The translations under genes and the position numbers were made by a program. Shown in pieces: positions 24,355-32,848 of a stretch of DNA of 64,000 nt. The number at the start of each line of letters is the position of its first letter. Position 1 is the first letter of the stretch. The stretch spans positions 2,418,001-2,482,000 of the forward strand of contig CBDCTY010000002.1 of the NCBI GenBank assembly GCA_965222445.1, written 5' to 3'. Origin of the DNA: GCA-958296115 sp965222445 (GTDB lineage Bacteria > Chloroflexota > Dehalococcoidia > Lucifugimonadales > CAJWER01). Under the pieces are notes generated by a model. That model had not been told where the DNA came from and ran no database searches. It saw only the letters and a list, made by a program, of their open reading frames with translations.

Positions 24355-24813
24355 ATGCACGTCCCAATGCAGGTGGATTACGGTGTGAGGGCCTTGGTGG
24401 ACCTGGCAACCCGCCGGGAGCGGGGCCTCGTGCGCGCTGCGGAGATCGCTGAGAGGCAGGGCATCCCGGAGTCGTACCTCGCCCACGTGCTCCACTCGCT
24501 CCAGAAGCATGGACTCACCGTTGCCCAGCGCGGCCCCCAGGGAGGGCACGGGCTTGCTGTCGATCCCACAGCGATCACCATGGGAATGGTGATGAGGTAT
24601 CTCGATGGGCCGCAGTCGCTCATGAGCTGCCTGGACGACGCGGGGGACTGCGACCGCTCGCCCGAATGCAGCCAGCGCGACGTGTGGATGGACGTCGAGG
24701 AGGCGATGTGGAGGGTCCTGAACTCTACGACCATCGCCGACCTTGTCGACAGCAGATCCACCGCGAGCCGCAGGGCAGTACAGGCGAAAGGAGACACAAT
24801 TGGCGTTCGTTAG
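24355..24813 (+). CDS. Rrf2-family transcriptional regulator (IscR/SufR-like)
   Basis: 152 residues. The N-terminal winged helix reads MQVDYGVRALVDLATRRERG and AAEIAERQGIPESYLAHVLH, with the wing QRGPQGGHGLAVDP. Three cysteines in SCLDDAGDCDRSPECSQRD (about residues 94-110) have the spacing expected for an iron-sulfur cluster, as in IscR. Such regulators sense cluster status and repress suf or isc operons. Its location inside the operon supports autoregulation. Confidence 0.9.
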   Translation: MHVPMQVDYGVRALVDLATRRERGLVRAAEIAERQGIPESYLAHVLHSLQKHGLTVAQRGPQGGHGLAVDPTAITMGMVMRYLDGPQSLMSCLDDAGDCDRSPECSQRDVWMDVEEAMWRVLNSTTIADLVDSRSTASRRAVQAKGDTIGVR

Positions 24814-25105
24814 CGTAGGCAAGGCGTCGGACGTGCCGGAGGGTGCGGTCCAGATTCGAGACGCAGAGGACAGGGAGATCGCCGTGTGCAGGGCCAACGG
24901 TGAGCTGTACGCGTTCGAGAATCTATGCACACACGACGACGGCCCCTTGGACTTGGGAGCGCTGGACGGCTTCGAGATCGAGTGCCCGCGTCACCAGGCG
25001 CGCTTCGACGTCCGCACGGGCGCCGTGATCAGAGGCCCCGCATTCCTGCCGGTGGAGACATACCCTGTCAAGCTGAACGGCGACGACATCGAAGTGGACC
25101 TGTGA
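24800..25105 (+). CDS. Rieske [2Fe-2S] ferredoxin-like protein
   Basis: 101 residues from TTG 24800, chosen because AAAGGAG lies 6 bases upstream; it overlaps the Rrf2 gene by 14 bases. The cluster ligands are CTHDDGPLDLGAL (CxH) and IECPRHQARFDVRTG (CxxH), the standard Rieske pair, followed by VETYPVKLNGDDIEVDL. Proteins of this size are soluble Rieske ferredoxins of the NirD/bphA3 type that shuttle electrons to oxygenases or to SUF partners. Its place between the regulator and sufS suggests an electron donor role in cluster assembly (inference). Confidence 0.9.
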   Translation: MAFVSVGKASDVPEGAVQIRDAEDREIAVCRANGELYAFENLCTHDDGPLDLGALDGFEIECPRHQARFDVRTGAVIRGPAFLPVETYPVKLNGDDIEVDL

Positions 25106-26355
25106 GCACCACCGTCATGTCTCCCATGGACACCGAGAGGATCAGGCAGGACTTCCCGATCCTGCATCGCACCGTCTACGGCAAGCCGCTCGTCTATCTC
25201 GACAATGCGGCGACCTCCCACAAGCCGCGCAGCGTCATCCAGGCCCTCGTCGACTACTACGAGGGGTACAACTCGAACGTCCACAGGGGCGTACACGCCC
25301 TCAGCATGGAGGCGACGGACCGGTTCGAGGAGGCCAGAGCCAAGGTTGCCCGCTTCATAAACGCGGAATCGCCTGACGAGATCATATGGACCCGCAACGC
25401 TACCGAGGCCATCAACCTAGTGGCCCACTCGTGGCCCCAGGGCAAGATAGGCCCTGGAGACGAGATCGTAGTCACCGAGATGGAGCACCACAGCAACCTG
25501 GTGCCGTGGCAGAAGGTTGCCGCCGACAGCGGCGCAACGCTGAAGTACCTGCCGATCGGAGACGACGGCGCTCTCGACCTCAGTGATGTTGACTCGATCG
25601 TCAACGAGCGGACAAGGCTGCTTTCGGTCGTACACAGCTCCAACTCCCTCGGCACCATCAACCCGGTCAAGGACTTGGCCGCAAGGGCGAGGGCCGTCGG
25701 TGCGGCGGTGATGGTCGACGGCGCCCAGAGCGTGCCGCACATGCCTGTGGACGTGCGCGATATCGACTGCGACTTCCTCGCCCTGTCGGGCCACAAGATG
25801 CTCGGACCCACAGGGATCGGCGCTCTGTACGCCAAGAGAGACGTCTTGGAGGGTATGGAACCCTTCCTTCGCGGCGGCGAGATGGTCCTTGCGGTGACGA
25901 TGGAGGACGCCACCTGGAACGAGCTGCCCATGAAGTTCGAGGCTGGCACGCCAAACATTGCCGACGCCATCGGGCTCGGCGCGGCCATCGACTACCTGGA
26001 GTCCATCGGCATGGACAGGGTCAGGCAGCACGAGGTGCAGCTGACGAGCTATGCCCTCGAACGGTTCAGGGAGCTGGAGGAGGTCGACATTTTCGGCCCC
26101 CGCGACCTGAATGTCCGGGGCGGCGTCGTCTCCTTCCACTGCTCGGACCTACACCCGCACGACCTGGGCACGTTCCTGGACCGGCAGGGCATCGCCGTCC
26201 GGACCGGCCACCACTGCACCATGCCCGTCATGAGCCGATTCGGTGTGCCCGCGACGGCCCGGGCCAGCTTCTACGTCTACAACACCGAGGACGAGGTCGA
26301 CCAACTGGTCGACTCCCTGAAAGAGGCGCTGCGCTACTTCGGACATGGGCCCTAG
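25102..26355 (+). CDS. sufS: cysteine desulfurase SufS
   Basis: 417 residues from GTG 25102, which overlaps the Rieske stop (GTGA); ATGs at 25117 and 25126 are alternatives. It is a PLP-dependent class V aminotransferase-fold enzyme that removes sulfur from cysteine. VYLDNAATSHKPRSVIQAL, ATEAINLVAHSW, MEHHSNLVPWQ, the PLP-binding Lys in LALSGHKMLGPTGIG and the catalytic Cys in RTGHHCTMPVMSRF are all present. SufS would hand persulfide to the SufU proteins encoded on either side. Confidence 0.96.
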   Translation: MSTTVMSPMDTERIRQDFPILHRTVYGKPLVYLDNAATSHKPRSVIQALVDYYEGYNSNVHRGVHALSMEATDRFEEARAKVARFINAESPDEIIWTRNATEAINLVAHSWPQGKIGPGDEIVVTEMEHHSNLVPWQKVAADSGATLKYLPIGDDGALDLSDVDSIVNERTRLLSVVHSSNSLGTINPVKDLAARARAVGAAVMVDGAQSVPHMPVDVRDIDCDFLALSGHKMLGPTGIGALYAKRDVLEGMEPFLRGGEMVLAVTMEDATWNELPMKFEAGTPNIADAIGLGAAIDYLESIGMDRVRQHEVQLTSYALERFRELEEVDIFGPRDLNVRGGVVSFHCSDLHPHDLGTFLDRQGIAVRTGHHCTMPVMSRFGVPATARASFYVYNTEDEVDQLVDSLKEALRYFGHGP

Positions 26356-26788
26356 CGACCTCGACGAGCTGTACGACATACGTATACTCGACCACTCGCG
26401 GGATCCGCGCCACGCAGAGAGGATAGACGCGCCCGAAGCCGAGGGGAACGCCGTCAATCCATTCTGTGGCGACGAAGCCCACGTCCAGTTGACGCTCGAC
26501 GGGAACAGGGTCGCGGGCATAGGGGTCCAGTCGGTGGGGTGCTCGATCAACAGGGCATCGGCCTCGATGCTCTCGGAGGCGGTTTCGGGCATGTCCCGCC
26601 ACGAAGCCATCAAGGTCGACGGGCGCTTCCGCCGACTCATGCAGGGAGAGGCCCTCTCCGCCGACGAGAGCGACTCGCTCGGCGAGCTACGCGCCCTCGA
26701 TGCGGTGCGGGCATTCCCGGTGCGAATCAAGTGCGCGCTCCTGCCCTGGACGGCCCTGGAAGAGGCGCTGGAAGATGTCGGCAGGTGA
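26345..26788 (+). CDS. second SufU-like scaffold protein
   Basis: 147 residues, overlapping the sufS stop by 11 bases. It keeps the three conserved cysteines: NAVNPFCGDEAHVQLTLDG, VGCSINRASASMLSEAV and IKCALLPWTALEEAL. It differs from the first SufU (23878-24333) by substitution throughout, so the two are diverged paralogs rather than a recent duplication. Having one SufU on each side of the regulator-Rieske-SufS block is unusual and suggests division of labour, for example one sulfur-transfer protein and one scaffold (inference). Confidence 0.88.
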   Translation: MGPSDLDELYDIRILDHSRDPRHAERIDAPEAEGNAVNPFCGDEAHVQLTLDGNRVAGIGVQSVGCSINRASASMLSEAVSGMSRHEAIKVDGRFRRLMQGEALSADESDSLGELRALDAVRAFPVRIKCALLPWTALEEALEDVGR

Positions 26789-26828
26789 CGGCAGCAGCCC
26801 CAGGCCCGTCGAATGGTGAGCGAGCGCC

Positions 26829-27470
26829 ATGAAGCTGCATAGCTGGCCGATAATCGGCGGCTTGCTGGCAGGTGCAACCGAGCCTGGGCCGCGCCCCAGT
26901 GTCGTGATTGGACTCGGCAATCCCGGCAAGGAGTACGCGCAGACTCGCCACAACGCTGGCCACTGGTGCGTCGACCGGCTGACCGAGCTCCACTCGATCG
27001 GGCGCTTCAGACGCTCGCGCCTGGCGGATGTTGCCGAAGGGACCATCGGAGGACATCGGGTCGTGCTGGCCAAGCCCCGGACCTACGTGAACGAGAGCGG
27101 GCGGGCCGTCACGTCGCTCATGGCGAAGTACGGTGCGGCCCCTGGCGACCTGCTGGTCGTCTATGACGAGATGGACCTAAGCGTCGGAAGCATCAGGCTC
27201 CGGGCCCGGGGAGGCTCCGGCGGGCACAACGGCATGAAATCGATCATCGAGGCCGCAGGGACACAGGAGTTCGCCAGGCTCAGGATCGGCGTAGGGCGTC
27301 CGGCCAAGGGCGGCGAGGAGGTCGAGCACGTATTGGGGTCGATGGCCCGGGATGAGAGGGCCAGGGTGGACGAGGCGGTGTCGAGGGCGACCGAGGCTAT
27401 CGAGGCGGTCCTGCGTGACGGTGTAGTGGAGGCTATGAACCGGTTCAACGTCAACCCGCCTCAGACCTGA
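26829..27470 (+). CDS. pth: peptidyl-tRNA hydrolase
   Basis: 213 residues. Pth frees tRNA from stalled peptidyl-tRNA. After an N-terminal extension of about 25 residues the core begins VVIGLGNPGKEYAQTRHNAG with the catalytic His (TRHNAGH). LAKPRTYVNESGRAV (Asn), VVYDEMDLSVGSIRLRARGG (Asp) and SGGHNGMKSIIEAAGTQEFA complete the active site. The extension is longer than usual, so the true start could be the GTG at VVIGLGNPG, although ATG 26829 is the only ATG start. It ends the suf run, 40 bases after the second sufU-like gene. Confidence 0.94.
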   Translation: MKLHSWPIIGGLLAGATEPGPRPSVVIGLGNPGKEYAQTRHNAGHWCVDRLTELHSIGRFRRSRLADVAEGTIGGHRVVLAKPRTYVNESGRAVTSLMAKYGAAPGDLLVVYDEMDLSVGSIRLRARGGSGGHNGMKSIIEAAGTQEFARLRIGVGRPAKGGEEVEHVLGSMARDERARVDEAVSRATEAIEAVLRDGVVEAMNRFNVNPPQT

Positions 27471-27587
27471 GATGCGGCAGGGAGTCTCAGGGTTCCTCCC
27501 CATGAGAACTGTCTTCTAGCCGTTACTATCTGAGCTGCTTCCCTGCCAGAGGACAAGGACCCTTAGGCTAACTATCCAGTTCGCACC

Positions 27588-28151
27588 TCAGCACTGGCTT
27601 TGTGGGAGTGTTGTTGTAGGCATTCTTAAGGTGGCGAGGTCTCGCCTGAAGCGGACCTGCAATCCGTCATCTCGAGTCCCGCCATCACGGCTCCACCCCA
27701 TGGCCTCGTAGAAAGCGGTCCCTCGCTCGTAGCCTTCAACCGTCCACAGTATTGCCTCATCGTAGCCGTCCGCAATCAGGTATTGCAAAGCTAGCGAAAT
27801 CAACGCCTTGCCAATACCTGTGCGCCAGTACGGCGGATTGACGGCGATGGTGTCCAGTTCGCCGAGCCGAGCGTCGACAGGGTCTCGGCTGGGTCCGATG
27901 CCGACGAAACCGACAACTGAACCCGTATGCTCCGCGACCCACCAACGATGCGGGATGGTCTGTGCAAGATCATGTCGCCAGCGTTCGATGAGATCTGGCG
28001 TCACAGTTCTATTGGCCCGCGATAGCAGCTCGCCGAATCCAGCATTCCATGAATCGACATATATCCGAGCTACAACCTCCCCGTCAGCCGCAGTAGCCGA
28101 TCCGATGGTTGGCGGCAGTCCATGTGTCCTGTCCTGGCTCATCATGGTCAC
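27588..28151 (-). CDS. GNAT-family N-acetyltransferase
   Basis: 187 residues. The acetyl-CoA-binding core is clear: ELDTIAVNPPYWRTGIGKAL has the R-x-x-G-x-G/A loop (RTGIGKA), followed by the motif B region AILWTVEGYERGTAFYEAMG. The N-terminal ATAADGEVVARIYVDSWNAG is the usual first strand-helix. The acceptor substrate is unknown. An ATG two codons downstream is an alternative start. The gene is isolated; a 163-bp repeat lies 6 bases upstream of its start, which may carry or displace its promoter. Confidence 0.88.
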   Translation of the reverse strand: MTMMSQDRTHGLPPTIGSATAADGEVVARIYVDSWNAGFGELLSRANRTVTPDLIERWRHDLAQTIPHRWWVAEHTGSVVGFVGIGPSRDPVDARLGELDTIAVNPPYWRTGIGKALISLALQYLIADGYDEAILWTVEGYERGTAFYEAMGWSRDGGTRDDGLQVRFRRDLATLRMPTTTLPQSQC

Positions 28152-28157
28152 CGATGC

Positions 28158-28320
28158 CTAGTAGTCGAAAATCTTTGAAATGAGGGTTAGCCGGAGTTTG
28201 CGTCATGGAGCATCCAGTCTATCCGTGACTGAATTGGCGTCCTGCGCCGACAGGGCGGGTTTCAAACCCGCCCCTACCCAGACGTCGGCACCCTTCAATA
28301 CTAAGATGTTGGACCACTAG
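28158..28320 (+). repeat. 163-bp dispersed element, copy 2
   Basis: Same length and orientation as 23695-23857, with differences only in the first 50 bases (for example ATCTTTGAA for ATATTTGTA). It starts CTAGTAGTC and ends GACCACTAG. It occupies the gap between the GNAT gene start and the 3' end of the large kelch gene. Both copies are bounded by CTAG, so either CTAG or the central TA could be the target duplication. Confidence 0.85.
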
Positions 28321-28389
28321 TCATGTGGCGCATAGCTTCAGCGACGCGCCCGGACCACGAAGCCGGGCAAGACTGCGCCGTGCGTCTGC

Positions 28390-30618
28390 CTAAGGCGTGT
28401 AGATTTCCGTGGAGGCCAGGATCGCGGAGTTGTGCCCCTCGCCGCCCGCGATCAAGACGGTCCCATTGTCGAGCAGGGTCGCGGTGTGCCCCCGCCTGCT
28501 CTCGGTCAGCTTGCCGGCGGAAGACCACGCAAGGGCCGCGGCGTCGAACAGCAGGGTGCTGGAGGTGCGGCCGCCGACGACGAGGGCGAGGCCGGAGGGC
28601 AGCAGGGTTGCCGTGGGCCCGATCCTCTTTCGTCTCAGCCGCTGCGCCATCGACCACGCGCCGGAGCCTGGGTCGTACACCTCGACTGAATTCAGCCCTC
28701 CCTGGGGGCCGAATCCACCGGCGACGATCACTCGGCCGTCGGCAAGGACGGAAGTCGCGGCCTGGGTAACGCGCGTGGAGAGGCTGCCGGTCGATGTCCA
28801 CGCTCCGGAGGGAGGGTCGTATATCTCCGCCGAGCCGCCTGCCCCTCCCATCACGAGCACCCCGCCGCTCTGCAGGGGCAGCGCTACCGGGAAGGAGCGC
28901 TCGTTGGACATCAGCGGGCCTGCTTCCCACGTGTCGGATGCAGGGTCGTATATCTCCACGGAGGCGAGGGCGCCATCGCCCCCGTCGCCTCCCGCCACGA
29001 TCACCCGCCCGTCGGGCATGAGCACGCCAGAGTGCCGCTGCCGGGGAGATGTCATGTCGGCTGCCGGGGTCCATCTGCCCGTCTCCGGGTCGTATATCTC
29101 GGTCGATGGGAACACCTCGATGCTCCGCTTCCCCTCAGAGTCGGCGCTACCCAGGAACTGCCCCCCGGACACGAGCACCCGGCCGTCGGCCAGCCGGACC
29201 GCGAAGTGGTCTCCCCTGGCTTGGGACAGGGCGCCCGTCGTGCTCCAACGTCCGCCTGCGGGGTCGTAGAGCTCGGCTGATTCCAGGAATACCGTCTCGC
29301 CGGTGCGCGCGTCTTCTCCCTCCTCAACGCGCTTCGTGCGGCCTCCCGAGACAAGCACCCGTCCATCGGTCAGCAGAGTAGCCGTGTGACTCGTGCGGCT
29401 CTGGTCGAGGTCGGCGATCTTGGCCCATGAGCCGAAGGAGCCTTGCTCCAGCCATCTGCCACGGGCGGGGTCGTACATCTCGACCCATCTGAGGACGCCG
29501 TCGTGTCCGCCCCCGCCGACTATCATCACGCGGCCGTCGGCAAGGTTCGTGGCGGAGTGGAGCTGCCGCGCCAGATCCAGGTCTCCGGCAGGGGAGAAGC
29601 TGCCGGTCGCGGGGTCGAAGATCTCTGCCGTCTCACTGGGGAAGTCTTCTGCGTCCGCCCCGCCGGCTACGATGACCCTGCCGTCAGGCAGGAGGGAAGC
29701 CGAATGTTTCCTTCGGGAAGTCTCCATCTGGCCTGCAGTTGTCCAGGAGTTGGAGGCTGGGTCGTAGATCTCTGCGGCGCTGACCTGCGTGTGGCCGCCT
29801 GTGACGAGGACCCTGCCGTCCGCGAGCAGTGTGGCCTCGTGGAATGCGCGCCCCGTCTCCAGGTCTCCGGCTCGCGACCATTCCCCTGAGGCCGGGTCGT
29901 AGACCTCGGAGGCGGTCAGCTCCGGGTCGCCCGAAAGCAGGTCCCCGCCCACGACAAGCACCCTGCCGTCCCTTAGCACGGTGGCCGTGTGGAATGCGTG
30001 GGGCTTCGACGTGGAGCCGGTGGGCGTCCAGGTCTCGCTCTCCGGGTCGTATATCTCGGCGGTAGTGACCGGCGAGGCAGCGACGCCCCCCACGAGCAGG
30101 ACGCGCCCGTCGCCCAGCCGGGTGGCCGTGTGACCGCCCCTGAGAGTCAGGAGATCCGGCCCGTCGGTCCAAGAGCCGGATTCGGGGTCGAATATCTCCA
30201 CCCTGCGCATCCGCCCCGCGCTGTCCTCGCCGCCTGCGACCAGCACCCTCCCGTCCTGGAGCAGGGTCGTAGTGTGGAGGGTCCTGGCGTGGCGCATGGC
30301 CCGTATGGGCGTCCAGGTGTCCGCTGCGGGGTCGTATATCTCCGCGAGGGGTGACGTGCCGAACTCGTCGGAGCCGCCAGCCACCATAAGCCTTCCGTCG
30401 GCGAGCGTCGTTGCCGTGTGGCCCTGGCGGCTCGACTTCATGTGCCGTGCGAAGGTCTCGGTCTCGGCCGTAGGGGCGGGGGTTGCCTGTTCGGCGGCGG
30501 ACCTCGCCGGGGTCTCGTCGACGGCGGCAGGCGTCTCTTCGGACGTGCAGGCCAGAAGCGCCACAGCCATCAGCTGGACGAGGATGAGCGCCCACGCTGT
30601 GCCAGGACGTGCCGACAT
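28390..30618 (-). CDS. kelch-repeat lipoprotein, 14 repeats
   Basis: 742 residues from ATG 30616-30618. The N-terminus WALILVQLMAVALLAC is a type II signal peptide with lipobox Cys24, so the protein should be a membrane-anchored exported lipoprotein. After a low-complexity linker come 14 kelch-type repeats of about 45-50 residues with the consensus H-T-A-T-x-L-x-DGRVLVxGG...EIYDPA...W. Fourteen blades fit two seven-bladed propellers, a binding or scaffolding architecture. A longer frame to 30702 is possible but would bury the signal peptide. It lies just downstream of a seven-repeat relative on the same strand. Confidence 0.85.
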   Translation of the reverse strand: MSARPGTAWALILVQLMAVALLACTSEETPAAVDETPARSAAEQATPAPTAETETFARHMKSSRQGHTATTLADGRLMVAGGSDEFGTSPLAEIYDPAADTWTPIRAMRHARTLHTTTLLQDGRVLVAGGEDSAGRMRRVEIFDPESGSWTDGPDLLTLRGGHTATRLGDGRVLLVGGVAASPVTTAEIYDPESETWTPTGSTSKPHAFHTATVLRDGRVLVVGGDLLSGDPELTASEVYDPASGEWSRAGDLETGRAFHEATLLADGRVLVTGGHTQVSAAEIYDPASNSWTTAGQMETSRRKHSASLLPDGRVIVAGGADAEDFPSETAEIFDPATGSFSPAGDLDLARQLHSATNLADGRVMIVGGGGHDGVLRWVEMYDPARGRWLEQGSFGSWAKIADLDQSRTSHTATLLTDGRVLVSGGRTKRVEEGEDARTGETVFLESAELYDPAGGRWSTTGALSQARGDHFAVRLADGRVLVSGGQFLGSADSEGKRSIEVFPSTEIYDPETGRWTPAADMTSPRQRHSGVLMPDGRVIVAGGDGGDGALASVEIYDPASDTWEAGPLMSNERSFPVALPLQSGGVLVMGGAGGSAEIYDPPSGAWTSTGSLSTRVTQAATSVLADGRVIVAGGFGPQGGLNSVEVYDPGSGAWSMAQRLRRKRIGPTATLLPSGLALVVGGRTSSTLLFDAAALAWSSAGKLTESRRGHTATLLDNGTVLIAGGEGHNSAILASTEIYTP

Positions 30619-30705
30619 TCGGGGAGGACGCTCTCGGTAATTGCGCGGCCCGGCTGCGAGTCGGGCTTGTGCGGTCGACGACACGCTACTCTGGCTCGCC
30701 AACCG

Positions 30706-31881
30706 CTACTGGGGGCTGGACGCCCAAGTCCCGGAGATGGGGTTGAACACTTCGACCACTACTCCGCCGCCGCCGACTATGAGCACCCTGCCGTCCTTGA
30801 GGAGCGTGGCCGTGTGGACGGCCCGCTTCGCTGCCATCCTACCCGCCAGGGTCCACAGGCCGGTCGAGGGGTCGTACACTTCGGTGGTTGCCATGTTGCC
30901 GTCCTCATTGGAGCCGCCGACGACCAGCACGCGGCCGTCGGGCAGCACCGTGGCCGTGTGCAGGGAACGGCCATCGTTCATGCCGCTTTTCATCTTCGAC
31001 CACGTGTCGTTTTCGGGGTTGTACATCTCTACGGAGTAGGGGCCCACGCCGGCTCCGAAGCCCCCGATGAGCAGAACGGTGCCGTCGTTCAGCAGTATCG
31101 AGGAGTGGGAGAACGTGCGGCGCCTGAGCCTTCCCGTGTATGACCATTCCTCCGTGTCGGGCTGGTACACCTCCGCCCGGGAGAGTGCCGAGCCCTGTTT
31201 CAGGCCACCCACCACCATTACCCTGCCGTCCGGCAGCATCAGGGCCGCATGGTCGCTGTGGGGCTCCAGCATGTTGTTGGTCAGCCATCCGCTGTCGTCG
31301 CTCGGGTCGTATATCTCAGCCAGGGCCAGCGGTCCTGACTGCCCGACGCCGCCAATGATGAGGATCCGACCGTCATTCAACTCGATTGAGGTATGCCCGC
31401 GCCGCCGCGCCGCCATGCTCAGGTAGGGGGACCAGAGCTCAGTCTCCGGGTCCCACACCTCCGCGGACGCGAGGGGCTTGAGGTCCGGCCCGAGGCCGCC
31501 TGTGACGAGGACTCTGCCGTCTCCCAGGACTGTTGCAGCGTGGAAGGCCCGGGCGATCGACATTCTGGCGCCGGCATTCCACACGCCGGTTTTGGGGTCG
31601 AAGACTTCGACGGTGTCCATCGGCCAGACTTCTCCGTCGAAGCCGCCCGTCACGAGGACTCGGCCGTCCTTCAACAGCGTCGCAGTGTGCGCGTCGCGCG
31701 CCTGCAGCGACGGCCTGATCTCGGTTTGACTCGGAGGCATCTGGCTGTCCGAGCCGTCTTCGGAAGACCCCACCAGGCCGCACGCCCCGATGGCCAGCGC
31801 TAGGGCGGCGAGCGCGAGAAGCAGTGCAGGCGTCCTCAAGATGGCCCCGACTTTTCCTGCCCTATGGCCTGTCGAAATCAC
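30706..31881 (-). CDS. kelch-repeat lipoprotein, 7 repeats
   Basis: Seven kelch motifs (for example HTATLLKDGRVLVTGGFDGE, HAATVLGDGRVLVTGGLGPD, HAALMLPDGRVMVVGGLKQG) give one seven-bladed propeller. The N-terminal LLLALAALALAIGAC is a lipoprotein signal. The start is uncertain: I use GTG 31879-31881 with AGGGGAA upstream, while the frame runs back to an ATG at 31941 and a TTG at 31839 is also possible. All repeats are intact. An ISAs1-type MITE is inserted 78 bases upstream. With the 14-repeat neighbour it forms a probable two-gene unit. Confidence 0.82.
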   Translation of the reverse strand: MISTGHRAGKVGAILRTPALLLALAALALAIGACGLVGSSEDGSDSQMPPSQTEIRPSLQARDAHTATLLKDGRVLVTGGFDGEVWPMDTVEVFDPKTGVWNAGARMSIARAFHAATVLGDGRVLVTGGLGPDLKPLASAEVWDPETELWSPYLSMAARRRGHTSIELNDGRILIIGGVGQSGPLALAEIYDPSDDSGWLTNNMLEPHSDHAALMLPDGRVMVVGGLKQGSALSRAEVYQPDTEEWSYTGRLRRRTFSHSSILLNDGTVLLIGGFGAGVGPYSVEMYNPENDTWSKMKSGMNDGRSLHTATVLPDGRVLVVGGSNEDGNMATTEVYDPSTGLWTLAGRMAAKRAVHTATLLKDGRVLIVGGGGVVVEVFNPISGTWASSPQ

Positions 31882-31949
31882 TGGCAAGCATTCCCCTGGA
31901 TTCTCATATCCCAGCCTACCCGATTCGCAGGCTGTCCACAAGGACGGCT

Positions 31950-31958
31950 ACGCGGCGA
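31950..31958. repeat. 9-bp target duplication of the ISAs1-type MITE, left copy
   Basis: ACGCGGCGA directly before the element; the identical 9 bases follow it at 32149-32157. The length is in the range known for ISAs1-family insertions. Confidence 0.85.
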
Positions 31959-32148
31959 CAGGGCCTTTCCAAAGTCGTCACAATGCCATAAGAGGGGGAT
32001 CTGGGAAATCCCTTCTCCCTCAATGGGAGAAGGTTAGGATGAGGGTGACTGACTTGTATCGGTCAACGCCCCCTCACCCCCGTATCGAGTACGGGGCAGG
32101 CTCTAACCCTCTCCCGCGAAGGGGAGAGGGAACTTTGGAAAGGCCCTA
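31959..32148. mobile_element. 190-bp MITE with ISAs1-type terminal repeats
   Basis: The left end CAGGGCCTTTCCAAAGTC is identical to the terminal repeat of the ISAs1 element at 9737-10928; the right end matches it for 16 of the first 17 bases, with a difference at the outermost base. It is flanked by a perfect 9-bp direct repeat, ACGCGGCGA. It has no coding capacity; internally it holds imperfect palindromes such as CTCCCTCAATGGGAG. It is best explained as a non-autonomous element mobilised by an ISAs1 transposase. Confidence 0.88.
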
Positions 32149-32560
32149 ACGCGGCGAGGGCGCAGATAAATACCAATTCGTTTTTGACTACGCCGCCAAT
32201 TCAGATCGCAGCGGCGGGTTTTCGAACCCGCCCTCGGCCCTGCCAATTGGCAGGGCTGCTGCATAACGTGGTCGTAGAGTCCCGTTGCCATGCAGGTGTG
32301 GCGTTTGAGGGCGCATTTCATTGATTTTGCGGGCTGAGAATGTCTTGAATGCGCGTATGATTTCAGGAACGCCGTGCCGTTTCGAGCCCACGGCCGCGGT
32401 GAGGGCGGGTTGCAACCCCCCTACGCCGGTGCGTTCGTCCTCCATGCGGCTGCATTATGGCAACTTGGCATTGCACTTGGTCCACTCTCTGCGGGAGCAA
32501 GTGGGAAGAGCGCCTAGCCTCTGCTAGAATTGGCCCTACGACCCAAGCGGAGAAGGAGCC
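32149..32560. other. intergenic region with palindromic repeats
   Basis: No gene. Two adjacent strong hairpins are present: GGCGGGTT-TTCG-AACCCGCC (32213-32232) and the perfect 20-bp palindrome GCCCTGCCAATTGGCAGGGC (32237-32256). A further GGGCGGGTTGCAACCCCCC lies near 32405. The first hairpin resembles the one inside the 163-bp element. The right end is the leader of gatC, with a possible TAGAAT box at 32525-32530. Confidence 0.6.
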
Positions 32561-32848
32561 ATGAGGATCACGACCGAGGAGGTCCGGCATATAGCCATCT
32601 TGGCCCGGGTGGGGATGACCGACGAGGAGGTCGAGCGGATGCGGGACCAGATGTCGAACATCCTGGAGCAGTTCGACGTGCTCCGTAAGGTCGACACGGG
32701 CGGAGTGGAGTCGACCGGCTCGCTGACAGGCCGTCATACGGTGATGCGGGACGACAGAATCGAGCCTTCGGCGGATAGGGAGGAAGTGCTGTCGAACGCC
32801 CCACGCCGGGAGGCCGACCTCATCCGGGTCAGGGCCGTTCTTGAGTAG
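32561..32848 (+). CDS. gatC: Asp-tRNA(Asn)/Glu-tRNA(Gln) amidotransferase subunit C
   Basis: 95 residues, normal for GatC. The start reads MRITTEEVRHIAILARVGMT and the middle MSNILEQFDVLRKVDTGGVE; the C-terminus (VLSNAPRREADLIRVRAVLE) carries the usual NAPxxxxxxxxVxxxLE pattern. GatC holds GatA and GatB together. The stop overlaps the gatA start. AAGGAG precedes the ATG. Confidence 0.95.
   Translation: MRITTEEVRHIAILARVGMTDEEVERMRDQMSNILEQFDVLRKVDTGGVESTGSLTGRHTVMRDDRIEPSADREEVLSNAPRREADLIRVRAVLE

Noticed and set aside
28323..30354. Several plus-strand open frames across the kelch gene
   Set aside because: They are reverse-complement shadows of the repeated DGRVLVxGG coding pattern.
28390..31881. 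CRISPR-like periodic repeats in the kelch genes
   Set aside because: The periodicity of about 150 bases is coding, imperfect and in frame; there are no uniform short repeats or spacers.
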